The notes under the pieces are model-generated. The model saw nothing but the letters and a program-made list of their open reading frames with translations. It searched no databases and had not been told where the DNA came from. Positions 26,839 to 34,442 of a stretch of DNA of 64,000 nt are shown here, piece by piece. Origin of the DNA: Bacteroidaceae bacterium (lineage in GTDB: Bacteria > Bacteroidota > Bacteroidia > Bacteroidales > Bacteroidaceae); contig JAFWXX010000005.1 in NCBI GenBank assembly GCA_017522915.1, forward strand, positions 83,992 through 147,991, read 5' to 3'. The position numbers were made by a program, and so were the translations under genes. How positions within the stretch are numbered: position 1 is the first letter of the stretch; each line of letters begins with the position of its first letter.

Positions 26839-26846
26839 CAAATATA
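26839..26846 (-). promoter_or_regulatory. Possible -7 box of the dfx-rbr operon
   Basis: The minus strand reads TATATTTG, 100 bp upstream of the dfx ATG. Between it and the gene lies an interrupted inverted repeat TTAGCT...AGCTAA (about 26803-26831), which could be a regulator site in the leader. Both are tentative. The rest of 26740-26994 shows nothing else clear. Confidence 0.35.
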
Positions 26847-26994
26847 TATAATGTTTCAGATGTTTTATATAAAAAGCGCAAAAGATTTTTACAATTTTAG
26901 AAAATTTTTCATTTGCCTGATTGGCGGTTATACTATTGCCGTTTACGAAAGACAACATTTCCTCCACACACCGTAACCGAAAGATCCATGCATT

Positions 26995-27678
26995 CTATCC
27001 CACTCCCAAATCGGTATTCTCTATCAGGACCTCTATTGCCGGTTCATCCTTTATAACAGGATAAACTTCTTTCCTGAACCACTCTACAAGCTCATCGTTA
27101 CGCTTCACAGGAGTCCCATTGTCGCAAAAGACATTGACGCTGAAATATTCAAAATATTTACCGGCTGTTCTTATATCTGCCAGAATACGTTCTGGAGTAT
27201 CGTCTGTCGTGCAGCATAGGAGACATACCCCTTTAAAATGGGCTGCCACATCGGCAGGTGTAACCCATTCCGGCACACCCTTGTTCCACCGCTTGCGCTG
27301 CTGCGGGTCGAAACTCTCGATGCCGCAACGGAACTTCACTGCTGCAGGAGCAAACTGCGCTGCAAAGGAGCTGAGACGGTTACGGTACATAAAGTGCGCT
27401 TCGAACCATAACGTATGTATTCCCTTTTCCCGAACGACCTCTTTTATAAGTTCTACCGTATCAGCATCAAGTTCCATTGCCGAACCGGAATTTATAACAT
27501 CAAGAACACCATACTTACCCGTAACCTTTGAAAGTACATCCTTATTTACTTCATAAGGCGATGGGCCCACATCTTCGTGGTAGTTGCAGAAGGTGCAACG
27601 ATGCCACCTGCACCCTGTACCTTGCAGCAATACGAATTCGCGCTGCATTTTAGTCGATATAAGCGAATATCTATCCAT
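26995..27678 (-). CDS. Radical SAM family protein with CX4CX2C cluster motif
   Basis: 227 residues. The cluster motif is GTGCRWHRCTFCNYHED, giving Cys-X4-Cys-X2-Cys instead of the usual CX3CX2C. Other radical SAM-like elements are DVINSGSAMELDAD, TLWFEAHFMYRNRL, VKFRCGIESFDPQQRKRWNKG and FEYFSVNVFCDNGTPVKRN. It overlaps the start region of the YhhQ-type transporter gene by 8 bp (shared 27671-27678), so the two are translationally coupled. That context suggests a role in queuosine or queuine salvage, perhaps similar to the radical SAM lyase QueL described in clostridia. The substrate is an inference from context only. Confidence 0.78.
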   Translation of the reverse strand: MDRYSLISTKMQREFVLLQGTGCRWHRCTFCNYHEDVGPSPYEVNKDVLSKVTGKYGVLDVINSGSAMELDADTVELIKEVVREKGIHTLWFEAHFMYRNRLSSFAAQFAPAAVKFRCGIESFDPQQRKRWNKGVPEWVTPADVAAHFKGVCLLCCTTDDTPERILADIRTAGKYFEYFSVNVFCDNGTPVKRNDELVEWFRKEVYPVIKDEPAIEVLIENTDLGVG

Positions 27679-28354
27679 TACGACGCTCGCGCAGAATCCT
27701 GCGTTTAAGAAAGACTATTACAGCATAGGCCATAGGGGTACCGAACAAGACCTCTATCGACAGTTTCATAAAATACTGCAGAGCTATCATCAGCAAAAGG
27801 TCGTGCATAGTCACCAAGCCGGCAAAAGCTATCAGCACAAACGGCAATGTATCGAAAAGGTAGCCGACAACAGAACTGCCTATCGTGCGCACCCACAGCA
27901 TACGGCCATTGGTAATCTTCTTTATGCGCTCCATAAGCCAAGCATTGGAGAGTTCTCCTAACAGGAAGCCGACAAGAGAGGCTATGACAATACGCGGCAC
28001 ATACGTAAATATCTCGTTATACGACTCGGCCGTACCGGCAAGATAGTCGGGAGATGGCATCCACACACCCAACTGCGTGCACACAACCATTATCACATTG
28101 CAGACGAAAGTCATCCATATTACATTACGTGCTGTACGGTAACCCCATATCTCAGTGAGGACATCGCCCAGCATGTATGCAAACGGGAATGTGACAGTAC
28201 CTGCATCGAAGCAGAAAAGCCCGAATAGGGAGATTATCTTGACAGCCATAATGTTCGACACAAGATACAGTGTAACAAACAGAGCTGTCACTACCATTAG
28301 CGGCATCTCGCTGCCAGTTCGGTTTTTGAAAGGGTTTTCCGATACCTTATCCAT
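27671..28354 (-). CDS. Queuosine precursor transporter (YhhQ/VUT family)
   Basis: 227-residue integral membrane protein with about six helices, of the YhhQ (DUF165/VUT) family that imports preQ0/preQ1 or related queuosine precursors. Recognisable parts: MVVTALFVTLYLVSNIMAVKII, FDAGTVTFPFAYMLGDVLTEIWGYRTARNVIW, LLGELSNAWLMERIKKITNGRMLWVRTIGSSVVGYLFDTLPFVLIAF. Its coupling to a radical SAM enzyme suggests that an imported compound is chemically converted. A TATCTTTG -7 box at 28412-28419 and a repeat region lie upstream. Confidence 0.9.
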   Translation of the reverse strand: MDKVSENPFKNRTGSEMPLMVVTALFVTLYLVSNIMAVKIISLFGLFCFDAGTVTFPFAYMLGDVLTEIWGYRTARNVIWMTFVCNVIMVVCTQLGVWMPSPDYLAGTAESYNEIFTYVPRIVIASLVGFLLGELSNAWLMERIKKITNGRMLWVRTIGSSVVGYLFDTLPFVLIAFAGLVTMHDLLLMIALQYFMKLSIEVLFGTPMAYAVIVFLKRRILRERRNG

Positions 28355-28411
28355 AAATCATTAATACAGTGGCAGGAAAGCTGCATTGCTTGCCTACCCT
28401 GAATACCTGTG

Positions 28412-28419
28412 CAAAGATA
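28412..28419 (-). promoter_or_regulatory. -7 box of the YhhQ-radical SAM operon
   Basis: The minus strand reads TATCTTTG, 58 bp upstream of the YhhQ ATG. It overlaps the first bases of the 55-bp repeat copy at 28416-28470, so the repeat carries part of the promoter. Confidence 0.5.
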
Positions 28420-28470
28420 CAAACAAACGAGCGAGAAATATCAAGCTTGCTTGAATATTTTTCAAAGCGA
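28416..28470. repeat. 55-bp direct repeat, copy 1
   Basis: Shares most of its bases with 28501-28555. Differences are concentrated in a small inverted repeat: CAAG-CTTG-CTTG here and GAAG-TTTA-CTTC in copy 2, so the stem pairing is kept although the sequence changed. Confidence 0.85.
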
Positions 28471-28477
28471 GTGCAGT

Positions 28478-28505
28478 GTATCTTCGAGGTTTACCTCAGA
28501 GATAC
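28478..28505. repeat. Imperfect inverted repeat between the two 55-bp repeats
   Basis: 13-bp arms (28478-28490 with 28493-28505), mismatched at two adjacent positions, around a 2-nt centre. The right arm runs into the start of repeat copy 2. It may serve as a terminator or hairpin at the 3' end of the kinase transcript. Confidence 0.6.
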
Positions 28506-28555
28506 AAACAAACGAGCAAGAAATATGAAGTTTACTTCAATATTTTTCAAAGCGA
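28501..28555. repeat. 55-bp direct repeat, copy 2
   Basis: Second copy of the repeat at 28416-28470, starting 85 bp further on and ending 6 bp before the histidine kinase stop at 28561. It carries a compensated hairpin (see copy 1). Confidence 0.85.
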
Positions 28556-28560
28556 CAGAC

Positions 28561-30189
28561 TCAACGCTGCAGCTTGAAAACGAATTCCAACCCGCCTTCC
28601 ACAGAACGGCGTGCTGATATGGTGCCTCCATGCAATGCTACAGCATTCTTTACAATGGCCAGCCCCAAACCGGTACCGCCTAACTTGCGGCTACGTCCCT
28701 TATCGACGCGATAGAAACGCTCGAATATACGTGGCAAATGTTCTTCGGGAACACCGGAGCCATTATCGGAGAAGCTGAAATAGTAGAAACTCTCATCGCT
28801 GCGGAAACAGGATATCTTCACAGTTGCGCCATTGCCGGCATACGAGACGGCATTGTCCATAAGATTGCGGAATACAGAATAGAGCATTGACGGGTCGGCA
28901 TTAAGCATAAGCGTGTTCGGCAACTCATCTACAACCGAAATATCCTGCTCCTGAATCTTGTTGTTCATTTCTGTAAGCATATTACGCACCAACTGGGAAA
29001 CATCTACAAGTTCCTTGTTGATTCGTTGCAAAGGACTGCTCATCTCATTCAGTTGCGACATGTCCTGAACAAGATTGTTCAGACGGCTGCTTTGGCTATA
29101 ACATCTCTTCAGGAAATGCATCAGCTGCTCGTCATTGAGGTTATGCGGATAGTTCTGCATTATAGTCTCAAGATAGCCTTGTATGCTGCATACCGGGGTC
29201 TTGAACTCGTGTGCTGCATTCTGGGTAAGCTGACGTTTGATACGCGTCTGCTCCTCTGTTGCAGTTATATCATTTATAGATATCTCGAAGCCTTTATCCT
29301 TGAACAGCACAGCATGTATTTCGAATGTACGTCCTGCAGCTTCGGCCTTGTGCGAGACATGTGTCTCCCTGGTTTCGTTGTTCATATAGCCGTCATTCTC
29401 GATGAAACGTGCTATTGTACGGAATTCCGGTTGCTTGAGTATATCATCTACTTTGGAGAGATGCATGGAAGACAACAGATCGGCATATTCACTGAAAAGC
29501 ATGTTGGCAAATACCAGTTTACGCTTTGAATCGAATATTGCTATTCCTTCCTGAGCAATACGAAGATGCTGCAACAGCTTCTGGGTTGCGAATTCAGAAC
29601 TTCCGGCAAGCTTCATTATCCTGTACAGCATATAAAGCACGATTGCTATGATAATGCTGGCCACAATCAACAGGACAAGATCACCGGTATTGTCGCTTTT
29701 AATCGCAAGCTCGTATGGCAAGGAACTACGTACAAGGAAATCATATTCCGGACGATATGTCGCAACATAGAAATACTCTTCGTTATGTACCGATGAGAGA
29801 CGGCGCACGTCATACCCCACACCCTCTTCAAGGGCCTGGGCGACCTCCTTTCGCCCGGCATGGTTGTCTGCGACAGCCGCGGACTGCGGCAATGATGAAT
29901 CGAACATCACATCTCCGGTAGAAGCCTCGATTATGGTTATACGCAGGCCTTGCTTATCATAATGCGACACGTAACGTTGCAGATAGAAGGCGCATGAATC
30001 GTTGAATACATTCTCTCCGCGTATCTGCATGAGATCATACACACTCTCGTTGATATTACGCATAGCTCCCTGCTGATTCATCACGGCAAGATGCTGCGCT
30101 CTAATATGGTGGTAATAGAGAAACGATGCTGCCAACAAAAGCAGAAGCGCCACTGTAGGCAGGAAAAAGCGTGCAAAGAATTTTGACAT
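28561..30189 (-). CDS. Sensor histidine kinase (PhoR-like)
   Basis: 542 residues. A first membrane helix (FLPTVALLLLLAASFLYYHH), an extracytoplasmic sensor region of about 130 residues, and a second helix (LVLLIVASIIIAIVLYMLY) are followed by a PAS-like domain (HLRIAQEGIAIFDSKRKLVFAN). Next come the HisKA phosphorylation site NAAHEFKTPV (His327) and the HATPase domain with N, G1 and G2 boxes (MDNAVSYAGNG, FSDNGSGVPEEHLPRIFERFYRVDKG, LGGTGLGLAIVKNAVALHGG). It follows the response regulator with a 1-bp gap and should phosphorylate it. PhoR assignment is an inference from architecture and from Pho-type arrays 4-6 kb away. Confidence 0.9.
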   Translation of the reverse strand: MSKFFARFFLPTVALLLLLAASFLYYHHIRAQHLAVMNQQGAMRNINESVYDLMQIRGENVFNDSCAFYLQRYVSHYDKQGLRITIIEASTGDVMFDSSLPQSAAVADNHAGRKEVAQALEEGVGYDVRRLSSVHNEEYFYVATYRPEYDFLVRSSLPYELAIKSDNTGDLVLLIVASIIIAIVLYMLYRIMKLAGSSEFATQKLLQHLRIAQEGIAIFDSKRKLVFANMLFSEYADLLSSMHLSKVDDILKQPEFRTIARFIENDGYMNNETRETHVSHKAEAAGRTFEIHAVLFKDKGFEISINDITATEEQTRIKRQLTQNAAHEFKTPVCSIQGYLETIMQNYPHNLNDEQLMHFLKRCYSQSSRLNNLVQDMSQLNEMSSPLQRINKELVDVSQLVRNMLTEMNNKIQEQDISVVDELPNTLMLNADPSMLYSVFRNLMDNAVSYAGNGATVKISCFRSDESFYYFSFSDNGSGVPEEHLPRIFERFYRVDKGRSRKLGGTGLGLAIVKNAVALHGGTISARRSVEGGLEFVFKLQR

Positions 30190-30190
30190 C

Positions 30191-30895
30191 CTACTCTTTT
30201 GTTTCGGTTACAAAGCAATATCCGTAGCCGCTGCGCGATACAATATTGTTGGCGTAGCATCCCATCTTCTTACGCAGACGTGCCATATTCACATCAATGC
30301 TGCGTTCCAGGACATTCACATCATTGGGCCACACATGCGAAAGAATCTCTTCACGCGAAAATACCCTTCCCGGCTTTGCAAGAAGCATCTGCAGTACCTC
30401 AAACTCCTTCTTTGTAAGCGACATGTCAACACCTGAGACGTATGCACGCTTGGCTTCGGGGTTCAGTACAAGGTCACCGAACACGATGTTGCCCTGACCG
30501 GCAGGAGCAGGAATAGACTTGGAATTACGGCGAAGAACAGCCTTCACTCTTGCAAGCACCTCGCTTATTCTGAAAGGCTTGCATATATAGTCGTCTGCAC
30601 CTAAGTTGAAGCCGGTAAGCAGATCGTTCTCACCGGTCTTGGCTGTAATGAAAATGATTGGGATTTCAGCGCACTCCTCTATTTTGCGGACCTTAGCCGC
30701 AAGAGAAAAGCCGCTCATTTCGTCCATCATCACATCGAAAAGAAAAAGGCTGTACTTATCCAAAGGCATTGACAAGGCCTCTTCGCCCGAAAGAGCCATA
30801 TCAACCTCATAACCGCTGTTCTCAAGATTGAACTTGAGTATCTCGCATATATCCAGTTCGTCGTCAACTACCAATATCCGTGTCATTCCATCCAT
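30191..30895 (-). CDS. OmpR/PhoB-family response regulator
   Basis: 234 residues. The receiver domain has the acidic pocket VVDDELDI, the phosphoacceptor Asp54 in LFLFDVMMDEMSG, and the switch Lys in PFRISEVLARVKAV. The C-terminal winged helix is typical of OmpR/PhoB (LTKKEFEVLQMLLAKPGRVFSREEILSHVWPNDVNVLERSIDVNMARLRKKMG). The ATG at 30895 follows the nfo stop by 2 bp; a start at 30886 is also possible. PhoB-type proteins bind direct repeats with 11-bp spacing, the very spacing seen upstream of both PiT genes in this window. Confidence 0.9.
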   Translation of the reverse strand: MDGMTRILVVDDELDICEILKFNLENSGYEVDMALSGEEALSMPLDKYSLFLFDVMMDEMSGFSLAAKVRKIEECAEIPIIFITAKTGENDLLTGFNLGADDYICKPFRISEVLARVKAVLRRNSKSIPAPAGQGNIVFGDLVLNPEAKRAYVSGVDMSLTKKEFEVLQMLLAKPGRVFSREEILSHVWPNDVNVLERSIDVNMARLRKKMGCYANNIVSRSGYGYCFVTETKE

Positions 30896-30897
30896 AA

Positions 30898-31731
30898 TCA
30901 CTCAAAGCTACGTAAAAGAGCTATCTCATCGGCCCAACGGCTCTCGTCCGGTGTCTCAAGAATTATCGGAATATTGTCAAAGCGCGGGTCTTTCATGAAG
31001 CGTTTGAAGAAATCGATTCCCAAGAGTCCTATTCCTACATTGTCGTGACGGTCAACCCTTGAACCGAGGGGCTTCTTGGTATCGTTAAGATGAATTGCCT
31101 TGAGATATTCAAGACCGACAACCCTTTCAAGCTCGCCAAAAGCACCGTCATAATCCGCAACGATATCATAGCCTGCTGAATAGAAATGACACGTATCGAT
31201 ACAATAGCCCACACGGCTCTTGTCATCTATACGGTCTATTATGTAACGGATCTCTTCGAGCCTGTTGCCGACGTTGCTGCCCTGCCCTGCAGTGTTCTCT
31301 ATAACAGCAGTAACACCCTTTGTCTTGGAGAGCGCAAGATTTATATTGGCAGCAATCTCGTCAAGACACTGTTCTATGGATATTTTATTAAGATGACTTC
31401 CAGGATGAAAATTAAGCATAGTAAGCCCCAGCTGTTCGCAACGCTGCATCTCGTCAATGAATGCAGCACGTGACTTCTGTATAGCCTCTTCATCAGGATT
31501 GCCCAGGTTAATGAGATAACTGTCGTGGGGCAGTATCTGACCTGGTTCAAATCCGCCTTTACGGCAATTTTCCTTAAAAAGTTCAATACTCTTGGCTGTA
31601 AGAGGAGCCGCAACCCACTGTCGCTGATTCTTGGTAAAGAGTGCAAAGGCATTCGCACCCACAGCCATTGCATTCAACGGAGCGTTCTCAACGCCCCCGC
31701 TTGCAGATACATGAGGACCGATATATTTCAT
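30898..31731 (-). CDS. nfo: Endonuclease IV (AP endonuclease)
   Basis: Zinc-dependent AP endonuclease, 277 residues with TIM-barrel motifs [88 protein letters not shown] and [11 protein letters not shown]. It cuts DNA at abasic sites during base excision repair, downstream of glycosylases such as the Ung in this window. First gene of nfo-RR-HK; the regulator begins almost directly after it. A TAAATTTG -7 candidate lies at 31806-31813 on the minus strand. Confidence 0.97.
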   Translation of the reverse strand: MKYIGPHVSASGGVENAPLNAMAVGANAFALFTKNQRQWVAAPLTAKSIELFKENCRKGGFEPGQILPHDSYLINLGNPDEEAIQKSRAAFIDEMQRCEQLGLTMLNFHPGSHLNKISIEQCLDEIAANINLALSKTKGVTAVIENTAGQGSNVGNRLEEIRYIIDRIDDKSRVGYCIDTCHFYSAGYDIVADYDGAFGELERVVGLEYLKAIHLNDTKKPLGSRVDRHDNVGIGLLGIDFFKRFMKDPRFDNIPIILETPDESRWADEIALLRSFE

Positions 31732-31881
31732 AGCATTCAGAAACTGTTTCTTATTCTTTTAAAGACCGGTTTTCCCAAACCGGATTACATACAATACAGA
31801 TATTGCAAATTTAATAAAAAAAGCCGGCAGATGAGTCAATTATAAAACATTAACACTTCTGACGGCTGTTATAATCAGATG

Positions 31882-31898
31882 GAGAGGAGTACTTCCTC
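31882..31898 (-). terminator. Weak terminator-like inverted repeat after the downstream PiT gene
   Basis: 6-bp arms (AGAGGA/TCCTCT) around a 5-nt loop, beginning 8 bp past the stop at 31906. The following U-tract is poor, so this is a tentative call. Confidence 0.35.
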
Positions 31899-31905
31899 TC
31901 TAAAG

Positions 31906-34215
31906 TTATGCATTTGGAGCAAAGAACTTGTTGCTGCCACGCAAGAGGTTACGCACCTCACTGAGCAGCTCATGGCTTTCCTGTATAAGGTTCAGATATA
32001 CGAAATCCATACGCAAGCTGCCCTCGTTCTGCTGGTGCAGACGCATTGTCTGCTCCTTACGCAAGTTGGCAAGAGAGTGCTTCAAATGCTTTGCACGGGC
32101 CGAAACCTCTTCCGAAGAGTCGTAGTTACCCGACATGATTATCTCATTGATATCCTTGAGCACATTGTATATATCGCGGCAGTATGGAGAGAATTCCTCT
32201 ACATACACCTTTGACAACGGACTGAAACTATTGTCGGCATGCTCCTTCATCGGCTCACCGATACGGGTAAGAGTATTGAGCATCTGCTGGCAGCTATTGG
32301 TGCAAAGATGATACCATGTACTGCGCTCGAACGCCAACTGCTGGTCGATACGTTGCAATCCACGTGTCTCGGCACGACGCTCCTTCTTCATAAGAGCCTT
32401 CTCCTCAACAATTTTTATAAGAGAGCTCTTCAACGGACGCAAGGCATCCTTTGAGAAAGACTCGAACATATTCTTGTATGTATCGGCCGAGAAAGCCAAG
32501 GTATGTGTCAATGTATCGGCAGTATGCGATTTGAGATTGTCCCAAACCTCCTGTTGGTCTTTGGACTTGAGCACTACAAGCATCTTTTCATCAACTTTAT
32601 CACCGCTCTTCTTCTTGTTGTAGTTGATGTGGCTGCGTATGAGCAGATAGATTACAAGAGCAATCATTATGTACATTGCTATTACGCCTCCATAGTTCAT
32701 GACCGTAGCAACGAGTGCCGCTATAATGAACGCGGCACCGGCAGTAATGAACCAGCCGCCTACTACCGACACGACACCTGTAACACGATATACAGCACTC
32801 TCACGACCCCATGCACGGTCGGCAAGAGAAGAACCCATACCCACCATGAATGTGACGTAGGTTGTTGAAAGAGGCAATTTAAGCGATGTACCGAGAGCTA
32901 TGAGAAGACCAGCAAGCACAAGATTGACCGAAGCACGTACCAGGTCGAAAGCCACATCCTCGCGCTCTTCGAGCGGAGCGAAACGCTTGCCTATCCATCT
33001 CTTGATTCCAACAGGAGTCTTGCGCAAAACGGCATCTACGCTCTTGGTCACGGCACGTACCATATTGCGCGCAATTGAAGATGTGCCGAACATCTCACTC
33101 TCCTCGTTCTGCTGGCTGGAAAGGTCGATAGAAGTCTGAAGCACCTTGCGTGCCTTCTTGCTGGTGAAGAGCGCATATACCATTACGGCACCTGCACCTA
33201 TGAGGTAATAGACCGGAGTCTGGTTCGGTGTTCCGCCGTCCTCTACCGGCATGAGTGATGTCATGTGGAATGAATCTACTGTAAACCCGGCACCGTTAGC
33301 AACAAAATCCTTGAAAGACTCAAAGCCCGCCAATGTAACACCGATGAAGTTCACAAGGTCGTTTCCGGCAAAAGCCATCGCTAAAGAGAATGTACCCATA
33401 AGCACGACTATCTTCAGTACATTCACCTTGCACCAATGCAACAGTTGCATAAGCAGAGTCATGAATACGAAAGCAGCTATAAGGAAAGTAGCCGTATCCT
33501 CAAACACAAAATGCTTTACAGACTCCGGCAGCAAGCCTACCAACGCGCTTCCCTTGAGACCTTTGACAAGCATGAAGTATATTATAGCTGTAGCTGCAAA
33601 GCCACCATAGAGACCAATCTTGCGGCCTAGATTCTTACGGTAATGGAATGTGAATATTATACGCGATATCCACTGAACCAGGAGGCCGAAGATGAATGCT
33701 ATAGCAACAGAGAGGAATATCGAAATGATGATTGTAAGGGCACGGTCAGTATTCAGCATGCCCAAACCTGCGCCTCCGGAAGTTATTATAGCCGTTATGA
33801 AAGATGCTCCCAACAGTTCGAACACCATTGACACGGTCGTAGAGGTCGGCAAGCCCAATGAATTGAACAAGTCGAGCAAAAAGACATCACTGATTACCAC
33901 TGCAAGGTATATACACATTACATTGCTGAAAGTAAAGAATCCGGGATCGAATATTCCATGACGTGCCACATCCATCATGCCGCTGCTGAAAGAGGCACCT
34001 ACAAAGACACCGACAGCCGCCACGATGAGCACATGTTTGATTTTAGCAGCCTTGGAGCCTACAGCCGAACTGAGAAAATTCACAGCATCGTTGCTGACAC
34101 CTACTGTCAGGTCAATCACTGCAAGCGTGAACATGAACATGACGACAAAGAGATAAGAAAGTTCCACAGAACTTAGTCCCGAAAAATAGGAGATAATGTC
34201 GTTAAAGAATTCCAT
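31906..34215 (-). CDS. PiT-family inorganic phosphate transporter with PhoU-like C-terminal domain (downstream copy)
   Basis: 769 residues. The membrane part (about 1-550) has about ten to twelve helices and the paired PiT signature motifs VGVSNDAVNFLSSAVG and LAFAGNDLVNFIGVTLAGF. Also present are LGLPTSTTVSMVFELLGASF and ALGTSLKLPLSTTYVTFMVGMGSSLADRAWG. The C-terminal 200 residues form a helical PhoU-like domain (FERSTWYHLCTNSCQQMLNTLTRIGEPMKEHADNSFSPL). It imports phosphate with a cation. It is a close paralog of the gene at 34443-36716, and each has its own 11-bp-phased TTACA array. Tandem duplication is likely. Confidence 0.93.
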   Translation of the reverse strand: MEFFNDIISYFSGLSSVELSYLFVVMFMFTLAVIDLTVGVSNDAVNFLSSAVGSKAAKIKHVLIVAAVGVFVGASFSSGMMDVARHGIFDPGFFTFSNVMCIYLAVVISDVFLLDLFNSLGLPTSTTVSMVFELLGASFITAIITSGGAGLGMLNTDRALTIIISIFLSVAIAFIFGLLVQWISRIIFTFHYRKNLGRKIGLYGGFAATAIIYFMLVKGLKGSALVGLLPESVKHFVFEDTATFLIAAFVFMTLLMQLLHWCKVNVLKIVVLMGTFSLAMAFAGNDLVNFIGVTLAGFESFKDFVANGAGFTVDSFHMTSLMPVEDGGTPNQTPVYYLIGAGAVMVYALFTSKKARKVLQTSIDLSSQQNEESEMFGTSSIARNMVRAVTKSVDAVLRKTPVGIKRWIGKRFAPLEEREDVAFDLVRASVNLVLAGLLIALGTSLKLPLSTTYVTFMVGMGSSLADRAWGRESAVYRVTGVVSVVGGWFITAGAAFIIAALVATVMNYGGVIAMYIMIALVIYLLIRSHINYNKKKSGDKVDEKMLVVLKSKDQQEVWDNLKSHTADTLTHTLAFSADTYKNMFESFSKDALRPLKSSLIKIVEEKALMKKERRAETRGLQRIDQQLAFERSTWYHLCTNSCQQMLNTLTRIGEPMKEHADNSFSPLSKVYVEEFSPYCRDIYNVLKDINEIIMSGNYDSSEEVSARAKHLKHSLANLRKEQTMRLHQQNEGSLRMDFVYLNLIQESHELLSEVRNLLRGSNKFFAPNA

Positions 34216-34289
34216 ATTGTATTGTGTTAGTTTTTCAATGCGTTATGTGCAATAGGACAGATACCGGCAAAACAGCCTGCCCGTAAGTT

Positions 34290-34349
34290 TTACAAAAATC
34301 AACCACAATAATTACTGTTACATTACAGAAATGTTACAAAATTGTTACA
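34290..34349 (-). promoter_or_regulatory. Pho-box-like array upstream of the downstream PiT gene
   Basis: Units at exactly 11-bp steps: 34290 TTACA, 34301 AACCA (degenerate), 34312 TTACT, 34323 TTACA, 34334 TTACA, 34345 TTACA. Read on the coding strand the units are TGTAA-type, with TGTAAC or TGTAAT every 11 bp. PhoB and PhoP bind head-to-tail sites with this spacing. It ends 75 bp upstream of the ATG at 34215. Confidence 0.75.
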
Positions 34350-34394
34350 AAGACAGAGATTCATTTTAAATTTCAAAACTTGCATAAGAAAAAA

Positions 34395-34421
34395 GCCGGA
34401 AAACATCGATTGCTTTCCGGC
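34395..34421 (-). terminator. Terminator after the upstream PiT gene
   Basis: Stem GCCGGAAA (34395-34402) with TTTCCGGC (34414-34421) and an 11-nt loop; on the minus strand it is followed by a run of six T. It lies 22 bp beyond the stop at 34443 and separates the two PiT transcripts. Confidence 0.88.
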
Positions 34422-34442
34422 CCAATAACTTAGTATATAGGA

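Noticed and set aside
30191..30901. Response regulator start at the GTG at 30901
   Set aside because: It overlaps the nfo stop and adds only two residues; ATG codons at 30895 or 30886 fit the family start better.
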